From contig NZ_AJSX01000019.1 of the NCBI RefSeq assembly GCF_000262245.1, positions 1 to 64,000 on the forward strand: a stretch of 64,000 bases of DNA. The letters are read 5' to 3'. The notes under the pieces are model-generated. The model made no database searches. It worked only from the letters and a program-made list of their open reading frames with translations, and was not told the DNA's origin. Position 1 is the first letter of the stretch; each line of letters opens with the position of its first letter. The translations under genes were made by a program, and so were the position numbers. Below, one piece after another: positions 1 through 8,822 of the stretch. The DNA comes from Pasteurella bettyae CCUG 2042. Its GTDB lineage: Bacteria > Pseudomonadota > Gammaproteobacteria > Enterobacterales > Pasteurellaceae.

Positions 1-80
1 TTCGACTTTCGACTTTCGACTTTCGACTTTCGACTTTCGACTTTCGACTTTCGACTTTCGACTTTCGACTTTCGACTTTC
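1..80 (+). repeat. Heptanucleotide tandem repeat (TTCGACT)n in the hmbR reading frame
   Basis: Eleven perfect tandem copies of the 7-base unit TTCGACT occupy 1-77, followed by a partial TTC at 78-80. The array starts at the window edge, so the true copy number may be larger. The array is inside the open reading frame of the downstream receptor, just before its hydrophobic signal segment. Because 7 is not a multiple of 3, gain or loss of one unit shifts the frame. The repeat itself contains no stop codon in any of the three plus frames. Such arrays in Pasteurellaceae surface genes commonly mutate by slipped-strand mispairing; phase variation here is an inference. Confidence 0.97.
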
Positions 81-2448
81 ATTATTAGCATTAAGTATTA
101 CTTGTGCATTTAGTTCAAACATTTATGCCCAAGAAAATACAGAAACACTTTCTCAAATTGATGTCACCACTCAAGAAGAAGTTAAAGCCTCTACTGAACA
201 AAAAACGCAAAAAGTTATACAACAAGAATTAATTCAAAATAATCGTGATTTAGTTCGTTATAGCCCTGATGTTGGCGTGATTAACCAAGGTCGACATCAA
301 AAAGGTTTTGCGATTCGTGGTGTAGAAGATAATCGTGTTGGCATTAGTATCGATGGGGTAGCATTGCCCGATTCTGAAGAGAATTCACTCTATAAACGTT
401 ACGGTAATTTGAACACCTCTCGTCAATCTATCGATCCTGAATTGGCAAGAACAATTGAAGTTTCAAAAGGCGCTGATTCGTTTAACCAAGGTAGTGGTAA
501 TTTAGGCGGTGGTGTAAATTATCGAACTCTTGAAGCTTATGATATTGTACGTAATGGCAATAAATTTGGTGCTTTATATCGTACAGGTTATGCCACTCGC
601 AATAATGAATGGGTCAATACTTTTGGCTTGGGTTATTTAGGTGAACAATTAGAAGCAGTCTTGCTTTATTCCCATCGTCATGGTCACGAAATGGAAAGTG
701 CTGGTGGTTATACTGTACCTGAAGATGATTTACAAACTCGATATATCGGCAGCAGCAAACAAACACCTGATGATTCCACGCATAAAAATCATAGTTATTT
801 AGCAAAACTCTCCTATCGTTTTAATGATAATCATCGCATTGGCGTGGCTTATAGCGGTCAACATAATAAAAACTATATTATTGAGGATTCTGCGGTATAT
901 CTCAGCTCATATTGGCGAGAAGCAGAAGATAGAGCAAAACGCGATACCTTCAATGTATTTTATGAATATTTCCCAGCCTCTAAATGGATTGCTTTAGCAA
1001 AAGTTGATTTTGATTACCAAAAAACAGAAACTTCCGCTTATAACTATGAAGGGAAACGTGCAGCGCCTGAAACTGAATATAGTCCAGCGGTAGAAAGAAC
1101 GCCAAGTGATAACAATATTCGTATTTTTAATACCAAGCTAAAACGTTTAAATTTCCTTTTAGACAGCCAAGCTTTAGCATTAGCAAATTTAACACATCAA
1201 CTTTCATTTAAAGCCTCAACCGCAGAAAGAAAATTTGATGTATTGCATAAAGATTCATTCTATTTATATGGTACTTGGCGTATTCAGCCTGATTCCACGA
1301 TGATGCATCCAATTAAAAGTAAACAGCATTATTTCTCATTACATGATTCCATTGATTTAACCCATGATTGGAAAGCCACTCTTGGGGTTCGTTATGACTG
1401 GGCAAAATATGAACAGCAAGATTTAAATGGCTTAGAATGTCGAAATTGTGTCAAAAGTGATAATGCGAAGTTTAATCAAACAACTTGGACTGCTGGTTTA
1501 GAAAAACAAATTACTGATGCATGGAAAGTAGGCTATAACATCGGCACAGGCTTCCGTATTCCAAATGCCTCTGAAATGTATTTTGATTATCGTAACAATG
1601 CTGCTGGTGCTTGGATGTCAAATCCAAACTTAAAAGCTGAGCGTAGCTTAACGCAGAATTTAAGTTTGCAAGGTCATGGCAATGTTGGACAACTCTCAAT
1701 TAACTTGCATCATACTAAATATAAAGATTTCTTATGGGAACAAGAAACTTGGGGTGAATTTTATTCCAGAATGCGTCCAGTACAACAGATGCAAAATATT
1801 GATTCTGCGAAAATTTATGGCTTAGAAGTTACTGGAAAATGGAACTTAAATTCTGCGATGCCTATTCCTGAAGGTTGGAAATTATTTGGTGCTTTAGGTT
1901 ATAGCAAAGGAAAAATGTCAAATGGTGCTGATTTACTTTCTGTGCAACCTATTAAAGCGGTGATTGGTTTAGACTATGAACAACCTGAAGGCAAATGGGG
2001 CGTCTTCTCTCGTTTAACTTTCTTAGGCGCGAAAAAAGCCAAAGATGCCAAATATATGGACACGTTACCTGAAAGATGTATAAAACAGGAAAAAGTTCGC
2101 AATCTTTATTACGATTGGGGCTATGGTCCAGAATATGAAATTAGTTGTACAAAATACGCCTATGAAACAGGCATAAAAACTTGGCCACATCTTAATTCAA
2201 AAGCCTTTATTGCGGATCTATTTGGCTTTTATAAACCAACTGAGAACATTACATTACGTGCTGGCATGTATAATATATTTAACCGTAAATATCACACTTG
2301 GGATACCTTGCGTGGATTAAATATCAATGGTGGCGTAGTTAATGCTGTAGGAATGGAAGAAAATTCAAGATATGGTGGCTACCCTGGCTTACAACGTTAT
2401 TATGAACCAGGTCGTAATTATAATATCAGTTTTGAATACCGATTCTAA
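1..2448 (+). CDS. hmbR: HmbR-like TonB-dependent haemoglobin receptor (5' end outside window)
   Basis: Outer-membrane receptor that takes haem from haemoglobin, powered by TonB. The frame is open from base 1, so the annotated protein here is the last 815 residues; a GTG at 277 is not the real start because conserved coding lies upstream. After the repeat-encoded residues (FDFRLST periodicity) comes a signal segment (LLALSITCAFSS...YA, about codons 28-43), then a TonB-box-like IDVTT, the plug domain (NRDLVRYSPDVG, GFAIRGVEDNRVG, SIDGVALPDSEEN, IEVSKGADS) and a 22-strand-type barrel ending in aromatic F (SFEYRF). NPNLKAERS and NLFNRKY-type C-terminal motifs match, from memory, neisserial HmbR closely. 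An efficient terminator follows. The upstream start and ON/OFF state cannot be seen. Confidence 0.9.
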   Translation, partial: FDFRLSTFDFRLSTFDFRLSTFDFRLSLLALSITCAFSSNIYAQENTETLSQIDVTTQEEVKASTEQKTQKVIQQELIQNNRDLVRYSPDVGVINQGRHQKGFAIRGVEDNRVGISIDGVALPDSEENSLYKRYGNLNTSRQSIDPELARTIEVSKGADSFNQGSGNLGGGVNYRTLEAYDIVRNGNKFGALYRTGYATRNNEWVNTFGLGYLGEQLEAVLLYSHRHGHEMESAGGYTVPEDDLQTRYIGSSKQTPDDSTHKNHSYLAKLSYRFNDNHRIGVAYSGQHNKNYIIEDSAVYLSSYWREAEDRAKRDTFNVFYEYFPASKWIALAKVDFDYQKTETSAYNYEGKRAAPETEYSPAVERTPSDNNIRIFNTKLKRLNFLLDSQALALANLTHQLSFKASTAERKFDVLHKDSFYLYGTWRIQPDSTMMHPIKSKQHYFSLHDSIDLTHDWKATLGVRYDWAKYEQQDLNGLECRNCVKSDNAKFNQTTWTAGLEKQITDAWKVGYNIGTGFRIPNASEMYFDYRNNAAGAWMSNPNLKAERSLTQNLSLQGHGNVGQLSINLHHTKYKDFLWEQETWGEFYSRMRPVQQMQNIDSAKIYGLEVTGKWNLNSAMPIPEGWKLFGALGYSKGKMSNGADLLSVQPIKAVIGLDYEQPEGKWGVFSRLTFLGAKKAKDAKYMDTLPERCIKQEKVRNLYYDWGYGPEYEISCTKYAYETGIKTWPHLNSKAFIADLFGFYKPTENITLRAGMYNIFNRKYHTWDTLRGLNINGGVVNAVGMEENSRYGGYPGLQRYYEPGRNYNISFEYRF

Positions 2449-2461
2449 TTTTCGATAACAC

Positions 2462-2506
2462 AAAAGTGCGGTTAAAATTTTCAAAAATTTAACCGCACTT
2501 TTTTTA
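2462..2506. terminator. Terminator built from two inverted uptake signal sequences
   Basis: A 15-bp perfect inverted repeat (2462-2476 and 2488-2502) contains AAGTGCGGT on one arm and ACCGCACTT on the other, followed by a T run on the plus strand. It lies between convergent genes, hmbR and the M15 peptidase gene, and can terminate both. Confidence 0.9.
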
Positions 2507-2522
2507 TTAATTAGGCAGATTT

Positions 2523-3203
2523 TTATACGCAAAAGCGTTTAAAGATATCAGCTAAATGTTCGAGTAAAACGTCTTTTCCTGCAATATCTTCATTGTGCCA
2601 AGAGTCCATTAAAATCTCTGGAGTAAATTGGCGCTGTAATTTAGTTGCCACAGGTAAATAACTAATATGCCAAGGTTCACGCCCGATTTCTTTATCATTT
2701 GGCATATTAATGAAAGGTAAAGCGAAATCGAACTGAACTAGATTTGCTTGTAACCACAAGCTGAAGTCTGCAAAATAGCCACCTTTATCATATTCCCAAG
2801 GTTCAAGTTGGAGTTGTTGATTTTGTGGTAGTAAATCTGGATCAAATACATCAATTTCAGTTCCCCAGTGATGACGGCTTCCACCAGGCAAAGCGGAAAA
2901 ACGTAAAATGGCTTCAATTTTCTGCCAATCTGACATCACAGTGAGATCTAAAGTATTGCCTTTTACATCATGAACTTTACGTTCTCCCTTAAATTTTCCA
3001 TTCCAAATCAGTTGCTGACGTTGAAAATCACGGAAACTACTGGCTGGCTGCAAATTAAAGCCATTTTTTACCGCACTTTTTTGTAATCCTTGAAAGGCTT
3101 TCAAGGTGTCCTTTTGCAGAAAATGATGATTAGAAAATGGGCAAGGCAAATTCTGCAAATGAGAGCGAGATTTACCAGTTAACATTTCAGCTGTAAATTT
3201 CAT
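2523..3203 (-). CDS. M15 (VanY/DacB-like) D-alanyl-D-alanine carboxypeptidase family protein
   Basis: Predicted zinc peptidase of family M15B, whose members cut D-Ala-D-Ala bonds in peptidoglycan peptides. Zinc-site motifs are present: S109-x-H111...G114...D118 ([10 protein letters not shown]) and E176-P-W178-H179. It is 226 residues. No signal peptide or membrane anchor is visible at the N terminus ([15 protein letters not shown]), unlike secreted relatives, so its compartment is unclear. The start ATG overlaps the dapE stop codon as ATGA (3200-3203), showing translational coupling to dapE. The pairing with a diaminopimelate gene fits a role in peptidoglycan peptide metabolism or recycling. 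Substrate is not known from sequence. Confidence 0.8.
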   Translation of the reverse strand: MKFTAEMLTGKSRSHLQNLPCPFSNHHFLQKDTLKAFQGLQKSAVKNGFNLQPASSFRDFQRQQLIWNGKFKGERKVHDVKGNTLDLTVMSDWQKIEAILRFSALPGGSRHHWGTEIDVFDPDLLPQNQQLQLEPWEYDKGGYFADFSLWLQANLVQFDFALPFINMPNDKEIGREPWHISYLPVATKLQRQFTPEILMDSWHNEDIAGKDVLLEHLADIFKRFCV

Positions 3204-4339
3204 GAGGCACTGTCCAATAAATTAATCAACATTTGGTGATAAACTTTCCCTAGAGTAGCGAGATCATTCACATTGACGCATTCATTTACCTTATGAATAG
3301 TGGCATTTAATGGACCTAACTCCACCACCTCTGCTCCCATTAAAGCAATAAATCTTCCATCAGAAGTGCCACCACCAGTATCTAATTTAGGTTTAATTTG
3401 AGCAAACTGTTCAAGGCTCTCCACTACTGCATTGACTAATTTTCCTGGTTTAGTCAAGAATGGCTTACCTGATAAATTCCATTCAATTCGATATTTTAAA
3501 CCATGATTTTGTAACATTTCAGTGACTTTAGCTTTGATTAATTGATCTGTCACTTCTGTGCAATAACGTAAATTAAATTGTACATAAAGCTCACCTGGGA
3601 TCACATTATTACTCCCCGTTCCAGCCTTGATATTAGCAATCTGTAAGCTGGTTGCAGGGAAAAAATCATTACCTTTATCCCATTCGTAAGTGGTTAAATC
3701 GGTAAGAAAACCTAAGGCTTTATGAACTGGATTTTCGGCTAAATGTGGATATGCTACATGACCTTGAATACCCTCAATATAAAGATTACCAGTAATGGAA
3801 CCTCGACGACCATTTTTAACAATATCACCAAGCTGTTGTGAACTTGAGGGTTCTCCGACTAAACAATAATCAATATTTTCACCACGAGCCATCAAGGTTT
3901 CTACAACCCTGACCGTACCATCTTTAGCTGCGGCTTCTTCGTCAGAGGTAATTAATAAGGCAATCGTACCTTGATGATTAGGGTGAGCTTTAACATATTC
4001 CTCGGCAGTCACAATCATTGCAGCAAGCGAGCCTTTCATATCAGCAGCACCACGACCATAGAGCATATCCTCTACTATTTCTGCGGAAAATGGCGGATAA
4101 GTCCATTGTGATTCATCCCCTGTAGGCACGACATCAGTATGTCCTGCAAAGGCAATTAAAGGAGCTGAACTGCCGTGTTTTGCCCATAAATTAATGGTGT
4201 TATTAAAAGGCATCCATTCAATGGTAAAACCTAGCTTTTGTAAACGCTCTGCGATCATCATTTGACAACCTTGATCATCAGGGCTAATGGATGGGCGACG
4301 AATTAAATTTTGTGCTAATTCAATGATCTTGTGTTTCAT
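3200..4339 (-). CDS. dapE: Succinyl-diaminopimelate desuccinylase
   Basis: Cytoplasmic M20-family metallohydrolase that converts N-succinyl-LL-2,6-diaminopimelate to LL-diaminopimelate and succinate in the lysine and peptidoglycan precursor pathway. 379 residues, close to the usual 375-377. The metal-site segments [12 protein letters not shown] and [10 protein letters not shown], the EE pair in ITSDEEAAA and the C-terminal histidine (ATIHKVNE) are all present. It sits 11 bases after yffB and overlaps the M15 peptidase gene by 4 bases, so it is in the gss-yffB-dapE-M15 operon. The yffB-dapE order is the same as in E. coli. Confidence 0.97.
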   Translation of the reverse strand: MKHKIIELAQNLIRRPSISPDDQGCQMMIAERLQKLGFTIEWMPFNNTINLWAKHGSSAPLIAFAGHTDVVPTGDESQWTYPPFSAEIVEDMLYGRGAADMKGSLAAMIVTAEEYVKAHPNHQGTIALLITSDEEAAAKDGTVRVVETLMARGENIDYCLVGEPSSSQQLGDIVKNGRRGSITGNLYIEGIQGHVAYPHLAENPVHKALGFLTDLTTYEWDKGNDFFPATSLQIANIKAGTGSNNVIPGELYVQFNLRYCTEVTDQLIKAKVTEMLQNHGLKYRIEWNLSGKPFLTKPGKLVNAVVESLEQFAQIKPKLDTGGGTSDGRFIALMGAEVVELGPLNATIHKVNECVNVNDLATLGKVYHQMLINLLDSAS

Positions 4340-4350
4340 ATTTTTTAAAT

Positions 4351-4695
4351 TTATTTAAATGCCTGTTCATATGCATGAATATCAAAGCCAATTAATGCGA
4401 TATTATCTTGTAAAATAATTGGTCGTTTAATCAATGTTGGCTGCTTTGTTAATACTGAAAGTGCGGTCGATTTTGATAAATTTTCTTTTACCTCATCTGC
4501 CAAGTTACGCCAAGTGGTACTTCGTTTATTAACTAATGATTGCCAACCAAATTGCTGTTCTGCTTGATTAAGAAAATTCTCATCTAAACCATCTACACGA
4601 TAATCATGTAATTTGTGTTCAATCTGGTGTTCTGTAAGCCATTTCAAGGCTTTTTTTACTGTATCACAATTTTTAATACCATAAACTACAATCAT
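4351..4695 (-). CDS. yffB: ArsC/Spx-family thioredoxin-fold protein YffB
   Basis: Small cytoplasmic protein (114 residues) of the arsenate-reductase-like ArsC/Spx family. The N-terminal motif [12 protein letters not shown] holds the single active-site cysteine, and RGTTWRx[10 protein letters not shown] plus IKRPII are family-typical. YffB proteins are thought to be glutathione-dependent thiol reductases, but the physiological substrate is not established. The gene lies between gss and dapE with gaps of 10 and 11 bases, so all are probably co-transcribed. An uptake signal sequence (near 4459) lies inside the coding region. Confidence 0.9.
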   Translation of the reverse strand: MIVVYGIKNCDTVKKALKWLTEHQIEHKLHDYRVDGLDENFLNQAEQQFGWQSLVNKRSTTWRNLADEVKENLSKSTALSVLTKQPTLIKRPIILQDNIALIGFDIHAYEQAFK

Positions 4696-4705
4696 TTTAT
4701 TTACC

Positions 4706-6598
4706 CTATTTGTTCAAAAAATCTTTATCACTTAACACGCGCAATGGCTGCATATCACTATCTCCAACAATAATTCGAGTTGGGTCTGAACGTAAACAAC
4801 TGCCGCCATAATGCCCACCAACAGTGAATGTACAAACTTGCATATATTGATCTTCTACTTTAGGTAAACACCATAATTCTTGATAAATATTTTCTTGCTT
4901 ATCAAATCGTCCATTGGTGGTATCCAGTGCCATTTTGCTATCAGCGACTAAGGTTACATTATCTCCACGACGACCTGCAATTGGTTTCTTCGCATATCCT
5001 CTATTAATAAGATCTTGTGTCAATTCAAAGCTGGCTTCCAGTAAATAACGATGATTTGGAAATAATGACCATAACACAGGTAAAATAGCCTTATTGCTTG
5101 GAATGGCTGTCCATAATGGCTCATAAACTAACACTTCTGGACGTAATAATACATCAATCAAACGGACTTTATCTTCAGGATAGCCTGTTCGAATTGGTGG
5201 TGCAACTTCTCTTCCTGTCGTATCTTCACGCAATTGTTCTAGCATGGTTTCCCATGCCCAAGTTTTCCACACACTTAACATTTGATTATCTTCATCATCT
5301 AATAAACGCCCACGTTTATCCCAATGTAATCCTTCGGTGCCATGAATAATTTTAGTATGATAACCCGCTTGTTTAAGAGCAGATTGCATAAACATTGCAT
5401 GATAATCCTCTTCACTATCATTATCTTGCATAATATGTATCAAAGGAGGATTACCTCGATGTTTCCAACAATCCGCTAAGGCATCACGTAAATGTGCTCC
5501 AGGATCTAATCCTTTATCCTGTAAACAAGCAATAGTAGCCCAACGACCTAAAATTGCCCCAGCTTCTGCATGACAAGATGCTGAATCGGCATTATATTCA
5601 TAAACTTTCAAGCCTCGCTCATCCATACAGAAATCAAGCCGCCCCGAAATTGTCTGATAGCGACGATTTTCCCAAGACAAACGTAAACGAGGCCATAATA
5701 ATTTAGGAATATTGAAGTATTGCAATAAATTGTCATCTTTTAAAACTTTATCCGTCGCATGCAAATACATCAAATGTAATTCGTTAGTAGCACGAATCAA
5801 TTCATGATGAGCACTCTCTGAAATAGTAAAATAACGATATTGATCACTCAAATTCACTCGATGCCCTTTCATTGCCGTCACATAAAGGCTTTCAAAAGTA
5901 TCTTGTTCATTCAACCATTTACCATCAAATTGACCTTTATTTTCAATATGCTCTGCATGAATCTCAAGTTTCTCAGGTTCGACCATCGGTTGAGGTAAAC
6001 TATAAGACGGATCTTCAGTTTGAATCATCCAGCCTAAAATTTCAGTATCATCAAAGGTATCATGTAACATATAACCTTCTGAACTTTTGGTCATTTTTAA
6101 TTCACGAGTCCATTGTTGACCACTTGGCAAACGATAATGGATCACATTCTGCTCAGCAATACGAATTTTATCTGCAAAAACTTCCGTAATAATAGCCACA
6201 TGACCTGTTTCTTGAAATTCTCCACCTTCTTGCCAAATCAACAATGCACCAGGTTCAGGCGCTTTTTTACAACCATTCGCATAAGCTTGTAATGGCACTA
6301 GAGCATCATCTAATACTTGGCGTAAAAAACGTAATGAAAAGATTTCATAGGCCATGCCCACATCAGTGAATACTAAACCATGATTTAAATATAAATAACG
6401 ACGAGCAAACTCAACACATTGCCATTTATACCCCATATATTCACGATCTAAATAGCTGCGAAATGCGGTATCATCAGGAAATTCTTTCTTATCGACGGTT
6501 TCATAATCGGAAGAATAAATTGCTACTCCACCAGGGGCGTAACCAAGTAAACTGCCAAAAGCATCATGAGTGGGAATATTAGGCGAGATTTCAGACAT
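4706..6598 (-). CDS. gss: Bifunctional glutathionylspermidine synthetase/amidase
   Basis: Makes glutathionylspermidine from glutathione, spermidine and ATP, and can hydrolyse it again; linked to redox control and protein thiol protection. 630 residues, similar to the E. coli enzyme. The N-terminal CHAP amidase domain (about 1-200) shows catalytic Cys61 (GYKWQCVEFARR) and His133 (ETGHVAII). The C-terminal ATP-grasp synthetase domain (about 205-625) shows DFCMDERG, EYNADSASCHAEAG and KPIAGRRGDNV. First gene of a four-gene minus-strand operon with yffB, dapE and the M15 peptidase; the stop is 10 bases from the yffB ATG. Its divergent neighbour is dps. Confidence 0.95.
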   Translation of the reverse strand: MSEISPNIPTHDAFGSLLGYAPGGVAIYSSDYETVDKKEFPDDTAFRSYLDREYMGYKWQCVEFARRYLYLNHGLVFTDVGMAYEIFSLRFLRQVLDDALVPLQAYANGCKKAPEPGALLIWQEGGEFQETGHVAIITEVFADKIRIAEQNVIHYRLPSGQQWTRELKMTKSSEGYMLHDTFDDTEILGWMIQTEDPSYSLPQPMVEPEKLEIHAEHIENKGQFDGKWLNEQDTFESLYVTAMKGHRVNLSDQYRYFTISESAHHELIRATNELHLMYLHATDKVLKDDNLLQYFNIPKLLWPRLRLSWENRRYQTISGRLDFCMDERGLKVYEYNADSASCHAEAGAILGRWATIACLQDKGLDPGAHLRDALADCWKHRGNPPLIHIMQDNDSEEDYHAMFMQSALKQAGYHTKIIHGTEGLHWDKRGRLLDDEDNQMLSVWKTWAWETMLEQLREDTTGREVAPPIRTGYPEDKVRLIDVLLRPEVLVYEPLWTAIPSNKAILPVLWSLFPNHRYLLEASFELTQDLINRGYAKKPIAGRRGDNVTLVADSKMALDTTNGRFDKQENIYQELWCLPKVEDQYMQVCTFTVGGHYGGSCLRSDPTRIIVGDSDMQPLRVLSDKDFLNK

Positions 6599-6733
6599 TG
6601 TAGTTTTCCGAGTTAAGCAAAATAAATAAAATTATTAGTTAGTATAGACCTAAATCAGGGTAAAAACAAAAATCGCCCAAACAAAAATTTTATCGAAAAT
6701 GACCGCACTTTTTCTCTATGAAAACCCAATTTT

Positions 6734-6752
6734 AATAATGATTATCAATCAA
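6734..6752. promoter_or_regulatory. Fur-box-like sequence upstream of dps
   Basis: The gene-free stretch 6599-6932 between gss and dps is AT-rich. It contains an uptake signal near 6702 and, at 6734-6752, a sequence (AATAATGATTATCAATCAA) matching about 13 of 19 positions of the Fur consensus. It sits about 180 bases upstream of the dps start, so it could control either divergent gene. Further AT-rich palindromic patches follow to about 6815. No clear -35/-10 pair could be assigned. Confidence 0.45.
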
Positions 6753-6932
6753 TAATTAATTTTTTGATTTGCAAAATCTATCATTAATAATTATTTTCTA
6801 TTATAACTATCAATACTAACGATTAGCATAATTAGGACTAGCCATTCATAATAACCACATCAAAACAAAGGATGTTTCGAACTATCCAATTTTCATTGAG
6901 ATAAACACTCTACTAAAATAGGAGAACAGACT

Positions 6933-7499
6933 ATGAACAAAAAAACTATCTCTTACCCAGTTTTAACATTAACAGAAACACATTCATTAACAGCAGATGT
7001 CAATAAAAATGCTACCCACACGGTACCAGGGCTAGAAATTAAGACAGGTCGTTCTATTGCAGAAGCCTTACAAGCTCGTTTACAAGGATTAAATGAACTT
7101 CAATTAATTTTGAAACATGCGCACTGGAATGTCACTGGTCCTCAATTTATTGCTGTACATGAAATGTTAGATGAGCAAGTGGATGAAGTACGTGGGTTTG
7201 TAGATGAAATCGCAGAACGTATGGCTGCATTAGGTGTGGCACCTAATGGCTTATCTGGTAATTTAGTAGCAAATCGCCAAACTCCAGAATACCCTTTAGG
7301 CCGTGCATCTGCACAAGATCATTTACGTATAATTGATAAATTCTATACTTACAATATTGAATCTCATCGTGTGGTTTTAGAACATTTCGGTGAATTTGAT
7401 GCAATGAGCGAAGACTTACTAGTTTCTCAAACACGCTCATTAGAAAAACTACAGTGGTTTATTCGCGCACATTTAGATAACGGCCACGGCAACATTTAA
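6933..7499 (+). CDS. dps: Dps ferritin-like DNA-protection protein
   Basis: Dodecameric miniferritin that oxidises Fe2+ with H2O2, stores iron and protects DNA. 188 residues, longer than E. coli Dps (167) because of an extended N-terminal tail of about 40 residues. Ferroxidase-site residues are visible: His64 (HWNVTG), His76 and Asp80 (AVHEMLD), and Asp91/Glu95 (VDEIAER). A clear ribosome binding site (AGGAGAA) precedes the ATG. It is a single gene closed by a strong hairpin. A Fur-like box upstream suggests iron-dependent control; this is inferred. Confidence 0.95.
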   Translation: MNKKTISYPVLTLTETHSLTADVNKNATHTVPGLEIKTGRSIAEALQARLQGLNELQLILKHAHWNVTGPQFIAVHEMLDEQVDEVRGFVDEIAERMAALGVAPNGLSGNLVANRQTPEYPLGRASAQDHLRIIDKFYTYNIESHRVVLEHFGEFDAMSEDLLVSQTRSLEKLQWFIRAHLDNGHGNI

Positions 7500-7516
7500 T
7501 CTTGCCTTGATTTTAG

Positions 7517-7558
7517 TCTGACAGCTTATAGCTATTATATAAAGCTGTCAGATTAAAT
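7517..7558. terminator. Terminator after dps
   Basis: Inverted repeat TCTGACAGCTT...AAGCTGTCAGA (11-bp arms, 7517-7527 and 7542-7552) followed by a T-rich tract. It lies between convergent dps and pgtA. Confidence 0.8.
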
Positions 7559-7577
7559 TTATTTTTCCTGATAATGT

Positions 7578-8822
7578 TTAATCTTTATAATCTTCTTTAC
7601 TTAACTGATGCTTTTTCATACGTAAATAAAGTTTTTTACGTGGCATTTGCAGATATTCAGCCACCTCATTAATTCGTCCTTGAAAACGATCTAAGGCATC
7701 TTCAATCACCGTTTTCTCATATTCTTCAATCAATGCATCCAATGACAGCTCGCCTTGATGATCTTGGATAAAATGTAAATTATCATTTTGTACCAGCACA
7801 CCAACCGCATAAAGCTCTGCGGTATGAATTAATTGGCTGACATTACCACACCACTGTTGGGATAATAACTGCTTAATAACACTTTCTGTTACTGCTGGCT
7901 TTTTCTTATTTAATTTTTTACAAGTAATATCTAAATAATGGCGAAATAATGGCTCAATATCAGCAGGTCGGTGAGCGAGTGGAATACATTCTAACTGGGT
8001 CAATGAAAAAGCATAAAATAATTCTGCTAATAAGTGATAGTCAGTCAATAACTTTTGAGGCGAATATTGGCTAATTGCAATGACTCTAACCTGTTTATTA
8101 TGTTGAATAAACTGTGCCAACAATTTTTGAGCTGGGGGCGTTAAATACTCAATATTTTTTAAAATAATCACCGCACTTTGTAAATGGCTAAACTCTGCTT
8201 GCAATTTTTCTCCAGTGGTTTCTTCAAATAATTCTAAAAAATATTTTTTTTCAAAGCGTGATTTTGCTAGCTCATATAAATAATTTGCAGCTAAACTTCT
8301 TCCCGTGCCAATTTCACCAAAAATAAAAATAGGTAAATTCGTTTCTGCTAACTGTTGTAAACGTTTTCTTTGATTTTTAATCCAATTACTTTGCCCAATA
8401 AAATGCGTTTCAAGTTCTGCTTGTTGCCATAATTTGACCGAAAGTTGCTTTTCTCGTTGAATGAGTGCTCGTTCAACTTGTTGCAAAAGATGCTCTGGAT
8501 TAACGGGTTTTTCAATAAAATAAAATGCCCCTTTTTGCATCGCTTCAATTGCCATAGGCACGTCCCCATGCCCGGTAATTAGAATCACAGGCAGATGTTT
8601 ATCTTGATGATGAATTTTCTCCAATAATGTCCAACCAGACATTTGTGGCATATAAATATCACTTACTACAACGCCTTGCCAATCCTCACCAATATACTGA
8701 AATGCTTCAAGGGGATTATTGACACCAATTGTTTGATATCCTTCGCCTTCCAATAAGGACTGATAGGCTTGTAAAACATCTTGATCATCATCAATTAATA
8801 ACACTATTTTTTTATGATTCAT
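7578..8822 (-). CDS. pgtA: Phosphoglycerate transport response regulator PgtA
   Basis: Response regulator of the phosphoglycerate transport system, expected to activate pgtP. 414 residues: receiver domain (about 5-120) with phospho-acceptor Asp55 (VVSDIYMP) and Lys105; a central NtrC-like AAA+ domain (about 140-350); and a C-terminal Fis-type helix-turn-helix (about 365-410). The AAA+ domain is degenerate: the Walker A reads GEIGTGRS with Arg in place of the usual Lys, the Walker B position reads IILKNIEYL without the acidic pair, and no GAFTGA loop is visible. It therefore probably does not act through sigma-54. The start overlaps the end of pgtB by 11 bases. Confidence 0.85.
   Translation of the reverse strand: MNHKKIVLLIDDDQDVLQAYQSLLEGEGYQTIGVNNPLEAFQYIGEDWQGVVVSDIYMPQMSGWTLLEKIHHQDKHLPVILITGHGDVPMAIEAMQKGAFYFIEKPVNPEHLLQQVERALIQREKQLSVKLWQQAELETHFIGQSNWIKNQRKRLQQLAETNLPIFIFGEIGTGRSLAANYLYELAKSRFEKKYFLELFEETTGEKLQAEFSHLQSAVIILKNIEYLTPPAQKLLAQFIQHNKQVRVIAISQYSPQKLLTDYHLLAELFYAFSLTQLECIPLAHRPADIEPLFRHYLDITCKKLNKKKPAVTESVIKQLLSQQWCGNVSQLIHTAELYAVGVLVQNDNLHFIQDHQGELSLDALIEEYEKTVIEDALDRFQGRINEVAEYLQMPRKKLYLRMKKHQLSKEDYKD

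Noticed and set aside
277-2448. GTG at 277 as the start of the receptor gene
   Set aside because: Conserved HmbR plug residues, a TonB box and a signal segment lie upstream in the same frame, which is open to base 1.
4706-6598. Two separate genes for amidase and glutathionylspermidine synthetase
   Set aside because: The reading frame is continuous with both domains in the normal fused order.
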